DNA from: Planctomycetota bacterium
GTDB taxonomy: Bacteria; Planctomycetota; GCA-002687715; DRQF01
Length of the DNA: 24,895 nt
Reading direction: 5' to 3'
NCBI GenBank assembly: GCA_020639295.1
Contig: JACKGY010000022.1
Span: forward strand, 1 to 24,895
Within the stretch, counting starts at the first letter, position 1. Each line of letters opens with the position of its first letter. A model generated the notes under the pieces. That model made no database searches, was not told the origin of the DNA, and worked only from the letters and a program-made list of their open reading frames with translations. A program made the translations under genes and the position numbers. Shown here piece after piece: positions 6,887-14,277 of this stretch.

Positions 6887-8215
6887 GTGACCTGGGGCTT
6901 CGTCTTCTCCTCGCCGGCGACACGCTTCGGCGACTATCAGTTCCTCGGTGTCGATCCGGCCCTGTCCGAGGATGACCGCGCCCGGCTCGAGACCTTCATC
7001 TGCCGCCACGGCCGGAACCTGATGGACTCGCGGCATCCGTTGATCCTGATGCCGCTCGCCGACTCCCGCGTCGCCCTGTTCCAGGTCCGCAACGGCGGCG
7101 CCGACCACGCCGGCCGCCCCGACCGGGTCTACGCCCAGGGCCTGGTCTGGCGGGAGGCCAGCGATCGTCTGCTGGCCAGCCGACCGCTGTCGGCGATCAT
7201 CGGAGCGATCCGCCTGCCGACGGTCGCGGACGAGGGCCGCGTGCTCCCGGTGCTCGATCGACGGGAACTCGAGGAGGCGCCGTCCTGGCGCGCGGAGATC
7301 CTCGCCGCCGAATCGGACGCTCCCGACCTCGAGGCCCTGCTCGCCCGGGCGCTCGAGGCCGAGGAGGCCCGGATGCTGACGCCGGCGAGGCTGGCGTTGG
7401 CCGAGGTCGCGCAGATCCTGTTCACGCCCCCTGCCTTCCTGCGCCACCACTGGGCCCTGCCCTTCGAGTCCGCGGACCGGAACCACAAGACGCCGCCGGA
7501 TCGGGAGCGCGCGCGCCGCGAGACCGCGCTGCGCGGACCGCTGGTCGGCGCGATCGCGGATCGACAGGCTCTCGACTGGTGGCTGCAGCCGCCGGGCTAC
7601 GAGGCTCTCGCCGCGGCCGTCTCGAACCAGCTGGCCTGCGATCTCCTGCTCGCACGCCTCGAAACCCTGCCCCTCGCGACCACGGATCTGCCTCCGCTGC
7701 TGCGTCTGCTCGAGGGCCAGGCCGCGTCCTGGCTGCGGCGGCCGCTGCTCCAGGCCCTGACCGCGCCGGCCAACGCCCAGCTCCTCGATCGACTGGTCTC
7801 TCCCGAGTCGCTGGGCAAGCTCCTGGGCAAGCCGGCCGAGCTGGAAGTCGATCTGGGCCGCGACTTCCTGCGCGCCCTCGCCGGTCGCGAGCGCATCCGC
7901 GACCTCGTCGTCGCCTATCTCTGCCGGACCGCCGGCGACTGGGACCGCTGGCAGCCCCTCCTGAGTCGGCTCGGCCTGCCCCATCCGGATCGCCCCGAGA
8001 GCGTCATCTTGAAGATCCTCCGCTCGCTCGGGCGCGGTGCCTGGGCCCTCCTGCGGGTCCTCGGGCGGCTTCTCCTCTGGCTGCTTCGCCTGCCCTTCCG
8101 CGGCCTCCTCCGCCGCCGGCGCCTGCGCCGCCTCCGAGCCCTGCGCCGTTCTCGACGCCCCGCTCCCGGAAGGCGCAGCCGGGCCCGGACCGGAGCGGCC
8201 GAGGCGGAAACCTGA
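6887..8215 (+). CDS. Possible GTPase-associated (GAP1-like) protein with Arg-rich tail
   Basis: A 442-residue protein. The GTG at 6887 is chosen because GGAGGG (6872-6877) sits about 9 bases before it, and it lies 4 bases after the previous stop. Residues about 1-110 resemble, by eye, the N-terminal domain of GTPase-associated proteins found beside double-GTPase genes, including the segment AGRPDRVYAQGLVW (75-88). The middle is helical and Leu/Ala-rich. The end combines a hydrophobic or amphipathic stretch (about 384-406) with an extreme Arg-rich tail (about 406-436), which may bind membrane lipid or nucleic acid. Family assignment is tentative. The tight coupling to a GTPase gene is the strongest support for a partner role. 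Confidence 0.72.
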   Translation: MTWGFVFSSPATRFGDYQFLGVDPALSEDDRARLETFICRHGRNLMDSRHPLILMPLADSRVALFQVRNGGADHAGRPDRVYAQGLVWREASDRLLASRPLSAIIGAIRLPTVADEGRVLPVLDRRELEEAPSWRAEILAAESDAPDLEALLARALEAEEARMLTPARLALAEVAQILFTPPAFLRHHWALPFESADRNHKTPPDRERARRETALRGPLVGAIADRQALDWWLQPPGYEALAAAVSNQLACDLLLARLETLPLATTDLPPLLRLLEGQAASWLRRPLLQALTAPANAQLLDRLVSPESLGKLLGKPAELEVDLGRDFLRALAGRERIRDLVVAYLCRTAGDWDRWQPLLSRLGLPHPDRPESVILKILRSLGRGAWALLRVLGRLLLWLLRLPFRGLLRRRRLRRLRALRRSRRPAPGRRSRARTGAAEAET

Positions 8216-8299
8216 TCCCGGGGAGGACGATCCAGGCTCGTCCTGGGCTACGATGGCGGCCGCCGGGAGAACCAGGAACGAATCCGAGCGAGCCGAACG
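8216..8299 (+). promoter_or_regulatory. Candidate -10 element before the IF2N-kinase gene
   Basis: The 84-base gap contains TACGAT at 8249-8254, 45 bases before the ATG at 8300, and a small hairpin CCAGG-CTCGT-CCTGG just upstream. No clear -35 element is present. The gene may be read from here as well as from the upstream operon. Confidence 0.25.
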
Positions 8300-10468
8300 A
8301 TGGCGATCAGGGTCTTCAAGCTGGCCAAGGAACTGGGCGTGACCTCCGAGGAGATCATGGCGGAGGCCCTGAATCACGGGATCGAGTGCCACAACCACAT
8401 GGGCTCGCTCAGCGAGTCCCAGGCCAACCTCATCCGCGCCTTCCTGATCGCGGCTCCGTCAGCAGACGCCGACGAGGATGACCGACCGATCATCCCTGGA
8501 GATCTGGAGCGGCAGAGGGCCGAGCTGAAGTTCTCCCGGTACCTGCAGGGTGGGCCCCCAGGCGACGATGCCGAAGCCGTCCGAGCCGACCCGGAGATCA
8601 AGCGGCGCCTGCCGCCGAGCAAGCGACGGGCAGAGGAGGATGCCGGAGCCGAGAGCGACGCGAGGGACCGGGCCAGCGCGCCACGAGAGACCCTGAGCGG
8701 CCCACGCGGATCGACGAGGGTGGAGCCTGGCTCGTCGCGTCGCGAGGAGGATGCGCGTGGATCGCGCGGCGACAACGAGACCTTGAGCGGCGCCCGCGGG
8801 CAGACCCGACTCGGAACGGCTCCGCCGACCGCGCGCGCCGACGCGTTCGAGCCCGGTACCCTCTTCCACCAGCGCTATCGGATCGAGTCCCTGATCGGCG
8901 AGGGCGGCATGGGCCGGGTCTACCTGGCGCAGGACCGCGGCAGTCGCGAGTCGATCTGCCTCAAGGTCATCCGGCCGGAGTTCCTGGCCGACCAGGACTT
9001 CGTCGAGCGGCTCCTGCGCGAGGGTCGCCTGGCCCGCAGTCTCCGCCACTCCGGCATCGTCGCGGTTCACGACGTCTACGCCGCGGACGACGCCTGCTAC
9101 CTGACCATGGAGTACATCGAGGGCCGGACCCTGCGGGACTGGCTCGACGAACGGCAGCAGGCCGGCGAGGCCGTACCCCTCGCGGTGGCCTCGGGCATCA
9201 CCCGCCGCCTGCTCGAGGCACTCGAGGTGGCGCATGCGGCCGAGGTCATCCACCGCGACCTCAAGCCGGAGAACGTGATGCTGCTCGGCGAGCCGCTCGC
9301 CGGCGACTACCGCAGCAAGCTCATGGACTTCGGCATCGCTCGCAAGATCGAGTCGGAGACCCGGCTGACGCGGCTTGGCTCGCCGATCGGCACCGAGGGC
9401 TACATGGCTCCCGAGCAGGCGGGGCGCGGACTCGAGATCGGGCCCTGGACCGACGTCTACGCGGTGACGGCGATGTTCTACGAGATGCTCTGCGACCTGC
9501 CGCCGAGCGGCCGTTGGGACCTGCCCAGCGAGATCGACGAGGATCTCCCCGGATGGGTGGACGAGCTGGTCACCCAGGGTCTGAAGCGGCATCCGCGTCG
9601 CCGTCTCGGCTCGGTACGGGCCTTCATGGCGGCCCTCGACGCGGCCGAGGGCCCGGCCGCGAAGGGACGAGGCGGCTCGGGCATCGAAGTGCCGGATCCG
9701 GAACCGGCGGCGCCGACCCTCATCATCCCCGACTGGGCCGAGGCCATTCCCGGCGACCCCTGGTCGAACGAGGCCGGCGATCAGGGCTTCGCCCGCGCCG
9801 TCCGCCACCGGCAGAGCGGCATCGAACTCCTGCTGGTCCCGGCCGGCACCTACCGGCGGGGCGCCCAGGCCGGCGACGACAAGGCATGGGACCAGGAGAA
9901 GCCGGAACACGAGGTGACGATCTCGCGGCCCTACTACCTCGGCCGCTATCCCGTGACCCAGGGAGAGTGGTGGCGTCTGACCCGCAGCAAGCCGAGCAAG
10001 AACCAGGGTGATCGGCATCCGGTGGAGAGCGTGTCCTGGTACACCGTGGATCGTGCCCTCCAGTCGGCCGGCCTCCGACTGCCGACCGAAGCCGAATGGG
10101 AACATGCCTGTCGAGCCGGTACCGCGAGCTACTCGCGGGAGGAGATCGAGAGGATCGCCTGGTGGGCTGGCAACGCCGAGGAATCGACCCAGCCGGTCGG
10201 CCTCAAGCCGGCCAACGCCTGGGGCTTCCATGACATGCAGGGGAACGTCCTCGAGTGGTGCGCGGACTGGTTCGACAAGACGGAATACGAGCGCTACCGG
10301 TCCTCGGTCGCGATCGATCCCAAAGGACCCCTGAACGGTGATCGACGCGTCGCGCGCGGTGGCTCGGCCGGCAGCACCTGGCGAGAATGTCGGGCCACCC
10401 ATCGCGGAGGCCATCCCCCGGACGACGGCAGCTGCTACCGGGGTTTCCGGGTCGCCAGGACGCCCTGA
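8300..10468 (+). CDS. IF-2 N-terminal domain - Ser/Thr kinase - FGE-fold fusion protein
   Basis: A 722-residue protein. Residues 1-50 match the small N-terminal domain of translation factor IF-2 (RVFKLAKELGVTSEEIM, then GIECHNHMGSL). Residues about 55-185 are a charged, disordered linker holding two copies of ETLSG(P/A)RG(S/Q)TR (130-140, 160-170). Residues about 192-450 are a canonical kinase: glycine loop GEGGMG (200-205), K222, HRDLKPEN (318-325), DFG (343-345), APE (370-372). Residues about 478-722 are a formylglycine-generating-enzyme (sulfatase-modifying factor) fold with LRLPTEAEWEHACRAG and a terminal GFRVAR. Only one of the two catalytic Cys expected in true FGE is seen (C697), so it is more likely a binding domain. 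No membrane helix or signal peptide is present. The ribosome binding site is weak. Confidence 0.92.
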   Translation: MAIRVFKLAKELGVTSEEIMAEALNHGIECHNHMGSLSESQANLIRAFLIAAPSADADEDDRPIIPGDLERQRAELKFSRYLQGGPPGDDAEAVRADPEIKRRLPPSKRRAEEDAGAESDARDRASAPRETLSGPRGSTRVEPGSSRREEDARGSRGDNETLSGARGQTRLGTAPPTARADAFEPGTLFHQRYRIESLIGEGGMGRVYLAQDRGSRESICLKVIRPEFLADQDFVERLLREGRLARSLRHSGIVAVHDVYAADDACYLTMEYIEGRTLRDWLDERQQAGEAVPLAVASGITRRLLEALEVAHAAEVIHRDLKPENVMLLGEPLAGDYRSKLMDFGIARKIESETRLTRLGSPIGTEGYMAPEQAGRGLEIGPWTDVYAVTAMFYEMLCDLPPSGRWDLPSEIDEDLPGWVDELVTQGLKRHPRRRLGSVRAFMAALDAAEGPAAKGRGGSGIEVPDPEPAAPTLIIPDWAEAIPGDPWSNEAGDQGFARAVRHRQSGIELLLVPAGTYRRGAQAGDDKAWDQEKPEHEVTISRPYYLGRYPVTQGEWWRLTRSKPSKNQGDRHPVESVSWYTVDRALQSAGLRLPTEAEWEHACRAGTASYSREEIERIAWWAGNAEESTQPVGLKPANAWGFHDMQGNVLEWCADWFDKTEYERYRSSVAIDPKGPLNGDRRVARGGSAGSTWRECRATHRGGHPPDDGSCYRGFRVARTP
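8687..8809 (+). repeat. Two copies of an ETLSG-x-RG-x-TR peptide motif in the kinase linker
   Basis: Codons at 8687-8719 and 8777-8809 encode ETLSGPRGSTR and ETLSGARGQTR, 30 residues apart, in the disordered segment between the IF-2-like domain and the kinase. Each carries two Thr and one Ser. The rest of the linker is poorly ordered, so conservation between the two copies suggests a short linear binding or phosphorylation site. Confidence 0.85.
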
Positions 10469-10585
10469 AGAACTGTCCCCGGTCGAGGCCAGGCACGACG
10501 AGCAGCCGCTGAACCGATGGGAAGGCGGCGCGTCTCCCCTCCTCCGATGGAGGCTCCCGGGTGGTCGCGACGGCGAGGCCCTCGC
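10469..10585. other. Convergent intergenic region
   Basis: This gap separates the 3' ends of two convergent genes that share the FGE-fold domain. It contains a small hairpin CCTCC-GAT-GGAGG at 10541-10553 with no T-run on either side. No gene is seen, and a terminator is possible but weak. Confidence 0.35.
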
Positions 10586-11449
10586 TCAGGGAAACCGGGC
10601 CACGCGGAAGCCGACCGTGGCGCAGCGGCTGTCGACCGTGTCGAAGCTCCGGGTCCAGGGCCGGCATTGCCACTCCTGGTGCTGATGCGAGCCGCCACGG
10701 CGGACGCGATGCGCGCTGCCGAAGGGGCCGATCGGATCGGCGATGCCCTCGGCCCAGCGGGCGTAGGCGAGCGGGTGGTAGCCGTCGACGCAGTGCTCCT
10801 CGACGTTGCCGAGCAGATCGTGGAAGCCCCAGGCATTGGCCTTCTTCTCGCCCACCGGTCGTGGCCGGAAGCCGGAGTTCTCGCCGAACCAGGCCAGCTC
10901 GTCGGCCCGGCGCTCGGCCGGCCAGGCCTCACCGGCGCGGCAGGCATGTTCCCATTCGGCTTCGGTCGGCAACCGGAAGCCGCTGCCGCTGGCGAGCTGC
11001 AGGACCACCTCGTTCCAGCTCAGCCCGGCGACCGGGCGGCGGTCGTCGTCACGCGCCGCGATGGTGCCGGTGACGAGCCGGCGCCACTCGGCGCGGGTCA
11101 CCGGATGGCGACCGAGATAGTAGGGCCGGCTGATGGTGACGACGTGCATCGGCAGGGCGTCGTCGTTCTCCCTGGCCTGGTCCGCGGGCGCGCCCCGGCG
11201 GAAGGTGCCGGCGGGAACGAGGAGCATCTCGATCCCGCTCCGTCGATCCCTGAGCGCCCGCACCAGACTCCGATCGCCCGCCTCGAAGGAGAGCGGATCG
11301 TCCTCGATGAGCTCGGCCCACTCGGGCAGGACCGGGTCGCCGTACTCCGAGGGGAAGGGACGGGCCGAGGTGGCGGCGACCTCGAGGCCGCAGCGATGAC
11401 AGTAGCGGGCGCCGAAGACGAGCTCCTGGTCGCAGCATCGGCAGGTCAT
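10586..11449 (-). CDS. Zinc-ribbon plus FGE-fold (SUMF1-like) protein
   Basis: A 287-residue protein read leftward. The N-terminus is a zinc ribbon (CRCC at 3-6, CHRC at 17-20). From about residue 38 the protein is clearly homologous to the C-terminal part of the IF2N-kinase protein: shared strings include RRSGIEMLLVPAGTFRRG, TISRPYYLGR and RLPTEAEWEHACRAG, and both end in GFRVAR. FGE-fold proteins oxidise sulfatase Cys when two catalytic Cys are present. Here the first position is His (in GGSHQH) and only the second Cys (QCRPW) remains, so classical FGE activity is unlikely. The role is probably regulatory or structural within the neighbouring module. A 12-base palindrome overlaps the probable ribosome binding site. 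Confidence 0.88.
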   Translation of the reverse strand: MTCRCCDQELVFGARYCHRCGLEVAATSARPFPSEYGDPVLPEWAELIEDDPLSFEAGDRSLVRALRDRRSGIEMLLVPAGTFRRGAPADQARENDDALPMHVVTISRPYYLGRHPVTRAEWRRLVTGTIAARDDDRRPVAGLSWNEVVLQLASGSGFRLPTEAEWEHACRAGEAWPAERRADELAWFGENSGFRPRPVGEKKANAWGFHDLLGNVEEHCVDGYHPLAYARWAEGIADPIGPFGSAHRVRRGGSHQHQEWQCRPWTRSFDTVDSRCATVGFRVARFP

Positions 11450-11455
11450 GTTGGT

Positions 11456-11467
11456 CGCTCCGGAGCG
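11456..11467 (-). promoter_or_regulatory. Palindrome over the ribosome binding site of the zinc-ribbon/FGE gene
   Basis: CGCTCCGGAGCG is a perfect 12-base palindrome ending 6 bases before the ATG. On the minus strand it contains GGAG, the only Shine-Dalgarno-like string near this start, so folding or a bound protein could limit translation. Such palindromes also occur by chance in GC-rich DNA. Confidence 0.25.
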
Positions 11468-11555
11468 GGACGAGGGCCCGTCAGACTACGGCGGTCGAGG
11501 GACGGGAGCGGCGATCACGACCGGCCGGGCCCCGGAGCCCGACGCGATGGAGTCC

Positions 11556-12275
11556 TCAGTCGAGCCGGAAGGCGATGGTCGGGTCGTCGAGGATGAGGAT
11601 GGGAGCCATCCGCGTGCGATCGACCGAGGCGTTCTCGTAGCGGACGGGCTTGCCGAAGATGCGGACCACCTCGTTGAAGGCGCGCGGCAGGTCGACGCCG
11701 TGGATGTGGCCGTAGACCAGGGTGTCGACCGGGTAGCGGGCGATGATCTCTTCGAAGGCGGAGGGCTCGTCCTTCCGATCCCAGCGCGGCGGGTAGTGGA
11801 TCATGAGGAGGATCTTCGTGCCGGGCCGCTCCCGCTCGGCGGCGCGCAAGGAACCCTCGAGGGCGCGGCAGGCCGACTCGAACTCCGGGCGCATGCTCTC
11901 CTCCCACCAGGGCGACTCGGGCTGCTCGCAACCCATGGTGGCGACCAGGGTCCAATCCGCTCCGAGGGCATGGTGGCGGTCGTCGAGGAGGAGGATGCTG
12001 CGCGGCCGGAGGCGCTCGCGCTTCTTCCACCACTTGTCGTGATTGCCCGGCGAGAGGACCTTCAGGCCGGGCAGCTCGTCGATGAACTCGAGGTGGCGGA
12101 CGATCGTCTTGTTGGTGGTGGCCCAGCTGAAATCACCCGGGATCAGGACCAGGTCGCCCTCGCCGACCAGCGCCCGCCAGTTGGCGGCGATCCGCGCCTC
12201 GTGATCCACCCAGACCTCGCCGAAGCGGCTCATGTCGCGGCCGAGGTGGGGATCGCTGATGCAGAAGACGCGCAT
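11556..12275 (-). CDS. Metallophosphoesterase (calcineurin-like)
   Basis: A 239-residue cytosolic protein with all the metal-binding blocks of the calcineurin-like phosphoesterase superfamily: SDPHLG (D8, H10), GDFSW (D48), GNHDKWW (N78, H79, D80), a lone H160 in LLMIHYPP, and GHIHG (H190, H192). Length and layout fit the stand-alone 'predicted phosphohydrolase' group, whose substrates are mostly unknown. The ATG at 12275 sits directly at the family's usual N-terminus. It diverges from the CinA-like gene across a 76-base gap and lies upstream of the zinc-ribbon/FGE gene on the same strand (106-base gap), so read-through is possible. I see no specific link to the kinase cluster. Confidence 0.93.
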   Translation of the reverse strand: MRVFCISDPHLGRDMSRFGEVWVDHEARIAANWRALVGEGDLVLIPGDFSWATTNKTIVRHLEFIDELPGLKVLSPGNHDKWWKKRERLRPRSILLLDDRHHALGADWTLVATMGCEQPESPWWEESMRPEFESACRALEGSLRAAERERPGTKILLMIHYPPRWDRKDEPSAFEEIIARYPVDTLVYGHIHGVDLPRAFNEVVRIFGKPVRYENASVDRTRMAPILILDDPTIAFRLD

Positions 12276-12351
12276 GGGCTGCTTTCTGGTCTCGGGCCGG
12301 GGAGTCCGGCATCATAGGTGCGTGCGGGAAGGAAAGCCAGGAGGAGCCAGC
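12276..12351. promoter_or_regulatory. Divergent promoter region
   Basis: On the minus strand, TATGAT (plus-strand 12311-12316) is a good -10 candidate 35 bases before the metallophosphoesterase start. A weak -35 TGGCTT (12334-12339) lies 17 bases further. On the plus strand the CinA-like gene has a strong AGGAGGAG-type ribosome binding site just before 12352, but no clear promoter hexamers. Confidence 0.35.
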
Positions 12352-13077
12352 ATGCGCGTCGGCATCATCGTGATCGGCAACGAGGTCCTCTCCGGCAAGG
12401 TCGAGGACATCAACTCCACCTGGCTCATGGCCCAGTTCCGGGAGCTGGGCGCGAAGGTGGCGCGCGTCGCCATCGTGCCCGACGAGATCCCGGTCATCGC
12501 CGAGGAGTTGCGCCGTTTCGCCGATCTCTTCGACGTCGTCATCACCACCGGCGGGGTCGGTCCGACCCACGACGATCTCACCTTCGCCGCGGTCGCCCAG
12601 GCCTTCGGTCGCGAGATGGAGCACAACACGGTGCTGGAGAAGGTGATCCGGGGCTACATCCGCGACGAGATCGGCCCCGGCTACCTCCGCATGGCGATGC
12701 TGCCGGTGGGCACCGATCTGATCTTCGCCGGCGAGCTGCCCTTCCCCATCACCCGGGTCGAGAACGTCTACGTCATGCCCGGCGAGCCCTCGGTGCTGCG
12801 GAAGAAGTTCAGCGCCATCCGCGAGAGCTTCCGCGAAGCTCCCTTCCACCTCCGGCGTCTCTACACCCGCCTCGACGAGGGCCACCTCGCCGACATGCTG
12901 GACCAGCTCCAACGCGATCACGCCGCGGTGGAGATCGGCAGCTATCCGGTCTACGGCAACCCCGACTACCAGACCCAGATCACCATCGAATCGAAGGAGC
13001 GGGCCGCCACCGAGGCTGCCTTCGCCGCCCTGGTGGAGCTGGTCCCGGCCGACACGGTCTGGCGCCGCGACGCCTGA
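12352..13077 (+). CDS. Short CinA-like / MoCF-domain protein
   Basis: A 241-residue protein starting at the ATG at 12352, after a purine-rich ribosome binding site (GGAGGAG). It has the MoaB/Mog-like fold of the CinA N-terminal domain and of eukaryotic FAD-synthase N-domains: GIIVIGNEVLSGKVEDINS (4-22), TTGGVGPTHDD (65-75) and MPGEP (142-146, usually LPGxP). The C-terminal nicotinamide-nucleotide amidase domain of full-length CinA (about 400 residues) is absent, so this belongs to the short form often named 'competence/damage-inducible protein A' or 'molybdopterin-binding protein'. The fold and the nucleotide-pyrophosphatase-like motif are known; the substrate of the short form is not clear. 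A strong terminator follows. Confidence 0.9.
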   Translation: MRVGIIVIGNEVLSGKVEDINSTWLMAQFRELGAKVARVAIVPDEIPVIAEELRRFADLFDVVITTGGVGPTHDDLTFAAVAQAFGREMEHNTVLEKVIRGYIRDEIGPGYLRMAMLPVGTDLIFAGELPFPITRVENVYVMPGEPSVLRKKFSAIRESFREAPFHLRRLYTRLDEGHLADMLDQLQRDHAAVEIGSYPVYGNPDYQTQITIESKERAATEAAFAALVELVPADTVWRRDA

Positions 13078-13088
13078 GACCGCGGCAT

Positions 13089-13118
13089 CCGGGCATCCGG
13101 ATGCCCGGGTTCTTTTTT
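13089..13118 (+). terminator. Intrinsic terminator after the CinA-like gene
   Basis: A perfect 8-base stem, CCGGGCAT-CCGG-ATGCCCGG (13089-13108), is followed closely by TTCTTTTTT (13110-13118). This is a textbook rho-independent terminator. It isolates the ArsR-methyltransferase/ahcY transcript from upstream genes. Confidence 0.93.
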
Positions 13119-13196
13119 GCCTCCGACCCTCGAGGCCGCCACCGTGCCGCCCACAACTCGCTTTCAGAAATACGCTTAGGGTCCAGGGCCAGAATT

Positions 13197-13264
13197 GCCG
13201 AGATTCGGCTTCAGAGTTGTCCCGACCCGGGTCGAAAGCTACTTTCGCCTATCCGCAAGAGCGG
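13197..13264 (+). promoter_or_regulatory. Leader with four consecutive short inverted repeats
   Basis: Within 68 bases lie GCCGA-GAT-TCGGC (13197-13209), the 12-base palindrome CGACCCGGGTCG (13223-13234), CGAAAG-CTA-CTTTCG (13233-13247) and CCGC-AAGA-GCGG (13253-13264). A GGAG ribosome binding site (13269-13272) and the GTG start at 13282 follow. The repeats could be operators for the ArsR-type regulator encoded next, or an RNA leader. The sequence does not match any SAH or SAM riboswitch consensus I can recall. No clear promoter hexamers are visible between the terminator and this point. Confidence 0.45.
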
Positions 13265-13281
13265 AAGTGGAGCCGAGACCC

Positions 13282-14277
13282 GTGAACGCGACCGAAGCAG
13301 CCCGCCTGTTCAAGTGCCTGTCCGAGGGGCTGCGGGTCCGTATCCTGGCCCTGCTCGCCGAGGAGGAACTCAACGGCAACGAGCTGCGCCAGATCCTCGA
13401 GGTGCCCCAGTCGACGCTCTCCCGGCACCTGAACGTGCTCAAGGAGGCCGGTCTGGTCTCGAGCCGCCGCGAGGGGAGCTGGACCTTCTTCCGCTTCGAT
13501 CGGCCCGAGGGCCTGAACGGCTCCTCGGAAACGCTGCTCGACCTGCTCGCCGACCTCACCGCCGCCGACGACGGCCGGGAGCGCGACCGCCGGCGCCTCG
13601 CCGAGGTCCTCGAGGAGCGTCGTCGCGGCGTGCGCGAGCACTTCGACCTCGCCGGCCACACCTGGGACGAGTTCCATGCCGCCGTCGCGGATCACGCGGT
13701 GAAGGAGCAGACCCTGCGCTACCTGGTCCCCCGCGACCTGGTGCTGGTCGACGCCGGCTGCGGCAGCGGCTACCTCCTGCCGGAACTGGCCGCCACCGGC
13801 GCCCGCGTGCTCGCCATCGACAACGCGCCCGCCCAGCTGGCGCGGGCCCAGCGCAGCGTCGACGAGCTCGGCCTCGGCGGGATCGAATTCCTCGAGGGCG
13901 ACCTCCAGCACCTGCCCCTGGCGGATGCCGCGGCCGACGGCGTCTTCGCCCACCTGAGCCTGCATCACGCCGCCCGCCCGGAGCTCGCCATCCGCGAGCT
14001 GACCCGGGTCCTCCGACCCGGCGGTAGCCTGGTCATCACCGATTTCGTCGCCCACCAGGAGAGCTGGCTCCGCGAGGAGCACGCCGACCTCTGGATGGGC
14101 TTCACGCCCCGGGACGTCGAGTCCTGGATGCGCGCGGCCGGTCTGGTCGAGATCGACCGCGAGGAACGTCCCTATGCGCGGCAGGACGGTCCGGCCGCCG
14201 ACCTCGCCCGCAACCTGAAATTGTTCATCCTCAGCGGCCGCATGCCGCCCTCTCCGGAAAGGAATAACCGCACATGA
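13282..14277 (+). CDS. ArsR-family regulator fused to SAM-dependent methyltransferase (SahR-like)
   Basis: A 331-residue protein. I prefer the GTG at 13282, because GGAG lies 9 bases before it and the helix-turn-helix domain starts at once; an in-frame TTG at 13195 would translate the inverted repeats into an unlikely leader. Residues about 3-72 are an ArsR winged helix (VPQSTLSRHLNVLKEAGLV, 41-59). No CxC metal site is seen. Residues about 125-255 are a Rossmann methyltransferase with motif I DAGCGSG (157-163), acidic D180, and a motif IV/V region ending in LRPGGSLVITDF. Its stop overlaps the ahcY start (ATGA). SahR-type ArsR proteins sense S-adenosylhomocysteine and control ahcY; this gene order strongly suggests the same, though the methyl acceptor is unknown. 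Confidence 0.9.
   Translation: MNATEAARLFKCLSEGLRVRILALLAEEELNGNELRQILEVPQSTLSRHLNVLKEAGLVSSRREGSWTFFRFDRPEGLNGSSETLLDLLADLTAADDGRERDRRRLAEVLEERRRGVREHFDLAGHTWDEFHAAVADHAVKEQTLRYLVPRDLVLVDAGCGSGYLLPELAATGARVLAIDNAPAQLARAQRSVDELGLGGIEFLEGDLQHLPLADAAADGVFAHLSLHHAARPELAIRELTRVLRPGGSLVITDFVAHQESWLREEHADLWMGFTPRDVESWMRAAGLVEIDREERPYARQDGPAADLARNLKLFILSGRMPPSPERNNRT

Noticed and set aside
8300..8449. Start of an infB (IF-2) gene
   Set aside because: Only the small N-terminal domain is present; a kinase follows instead of the IF-2 GTPase.
8459..10414. Minus-strand 651-codon frame opposite the IF2N-kinase gene (and a similar one at 6827-8398)
   Set aside because: The opposite strand has complete kinase and FGE-fold motifs; the antisense products match nothing.
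9728..10468. True formylglycine-generating enzyme
   Set aside because: The first catalytic Cys is absent and no sulfatase gene is nearby.
13195..13281. TTG start at 13195 for the regulator-methyltransferase
   Set aside because: The extra 29 residues would translate the inverted repeats and match no ArsR protein; the GTG at 13282 has a better-placed ribosome binding site.
13078..13281. SAH or SAM riboswitch before the ahcY operon
   Set aside because: I looked for known consensus elements and could not recognise any; the hairpins are reported only as an unassigned leader.
12318..14027. 569-codon plus-strand frame across the CinA-like and ArsR-methyltransferase genes
   Set aside because: It is out of frame with both genes, crosses a strong terminator, and is Arg/Pro-rich without domains.
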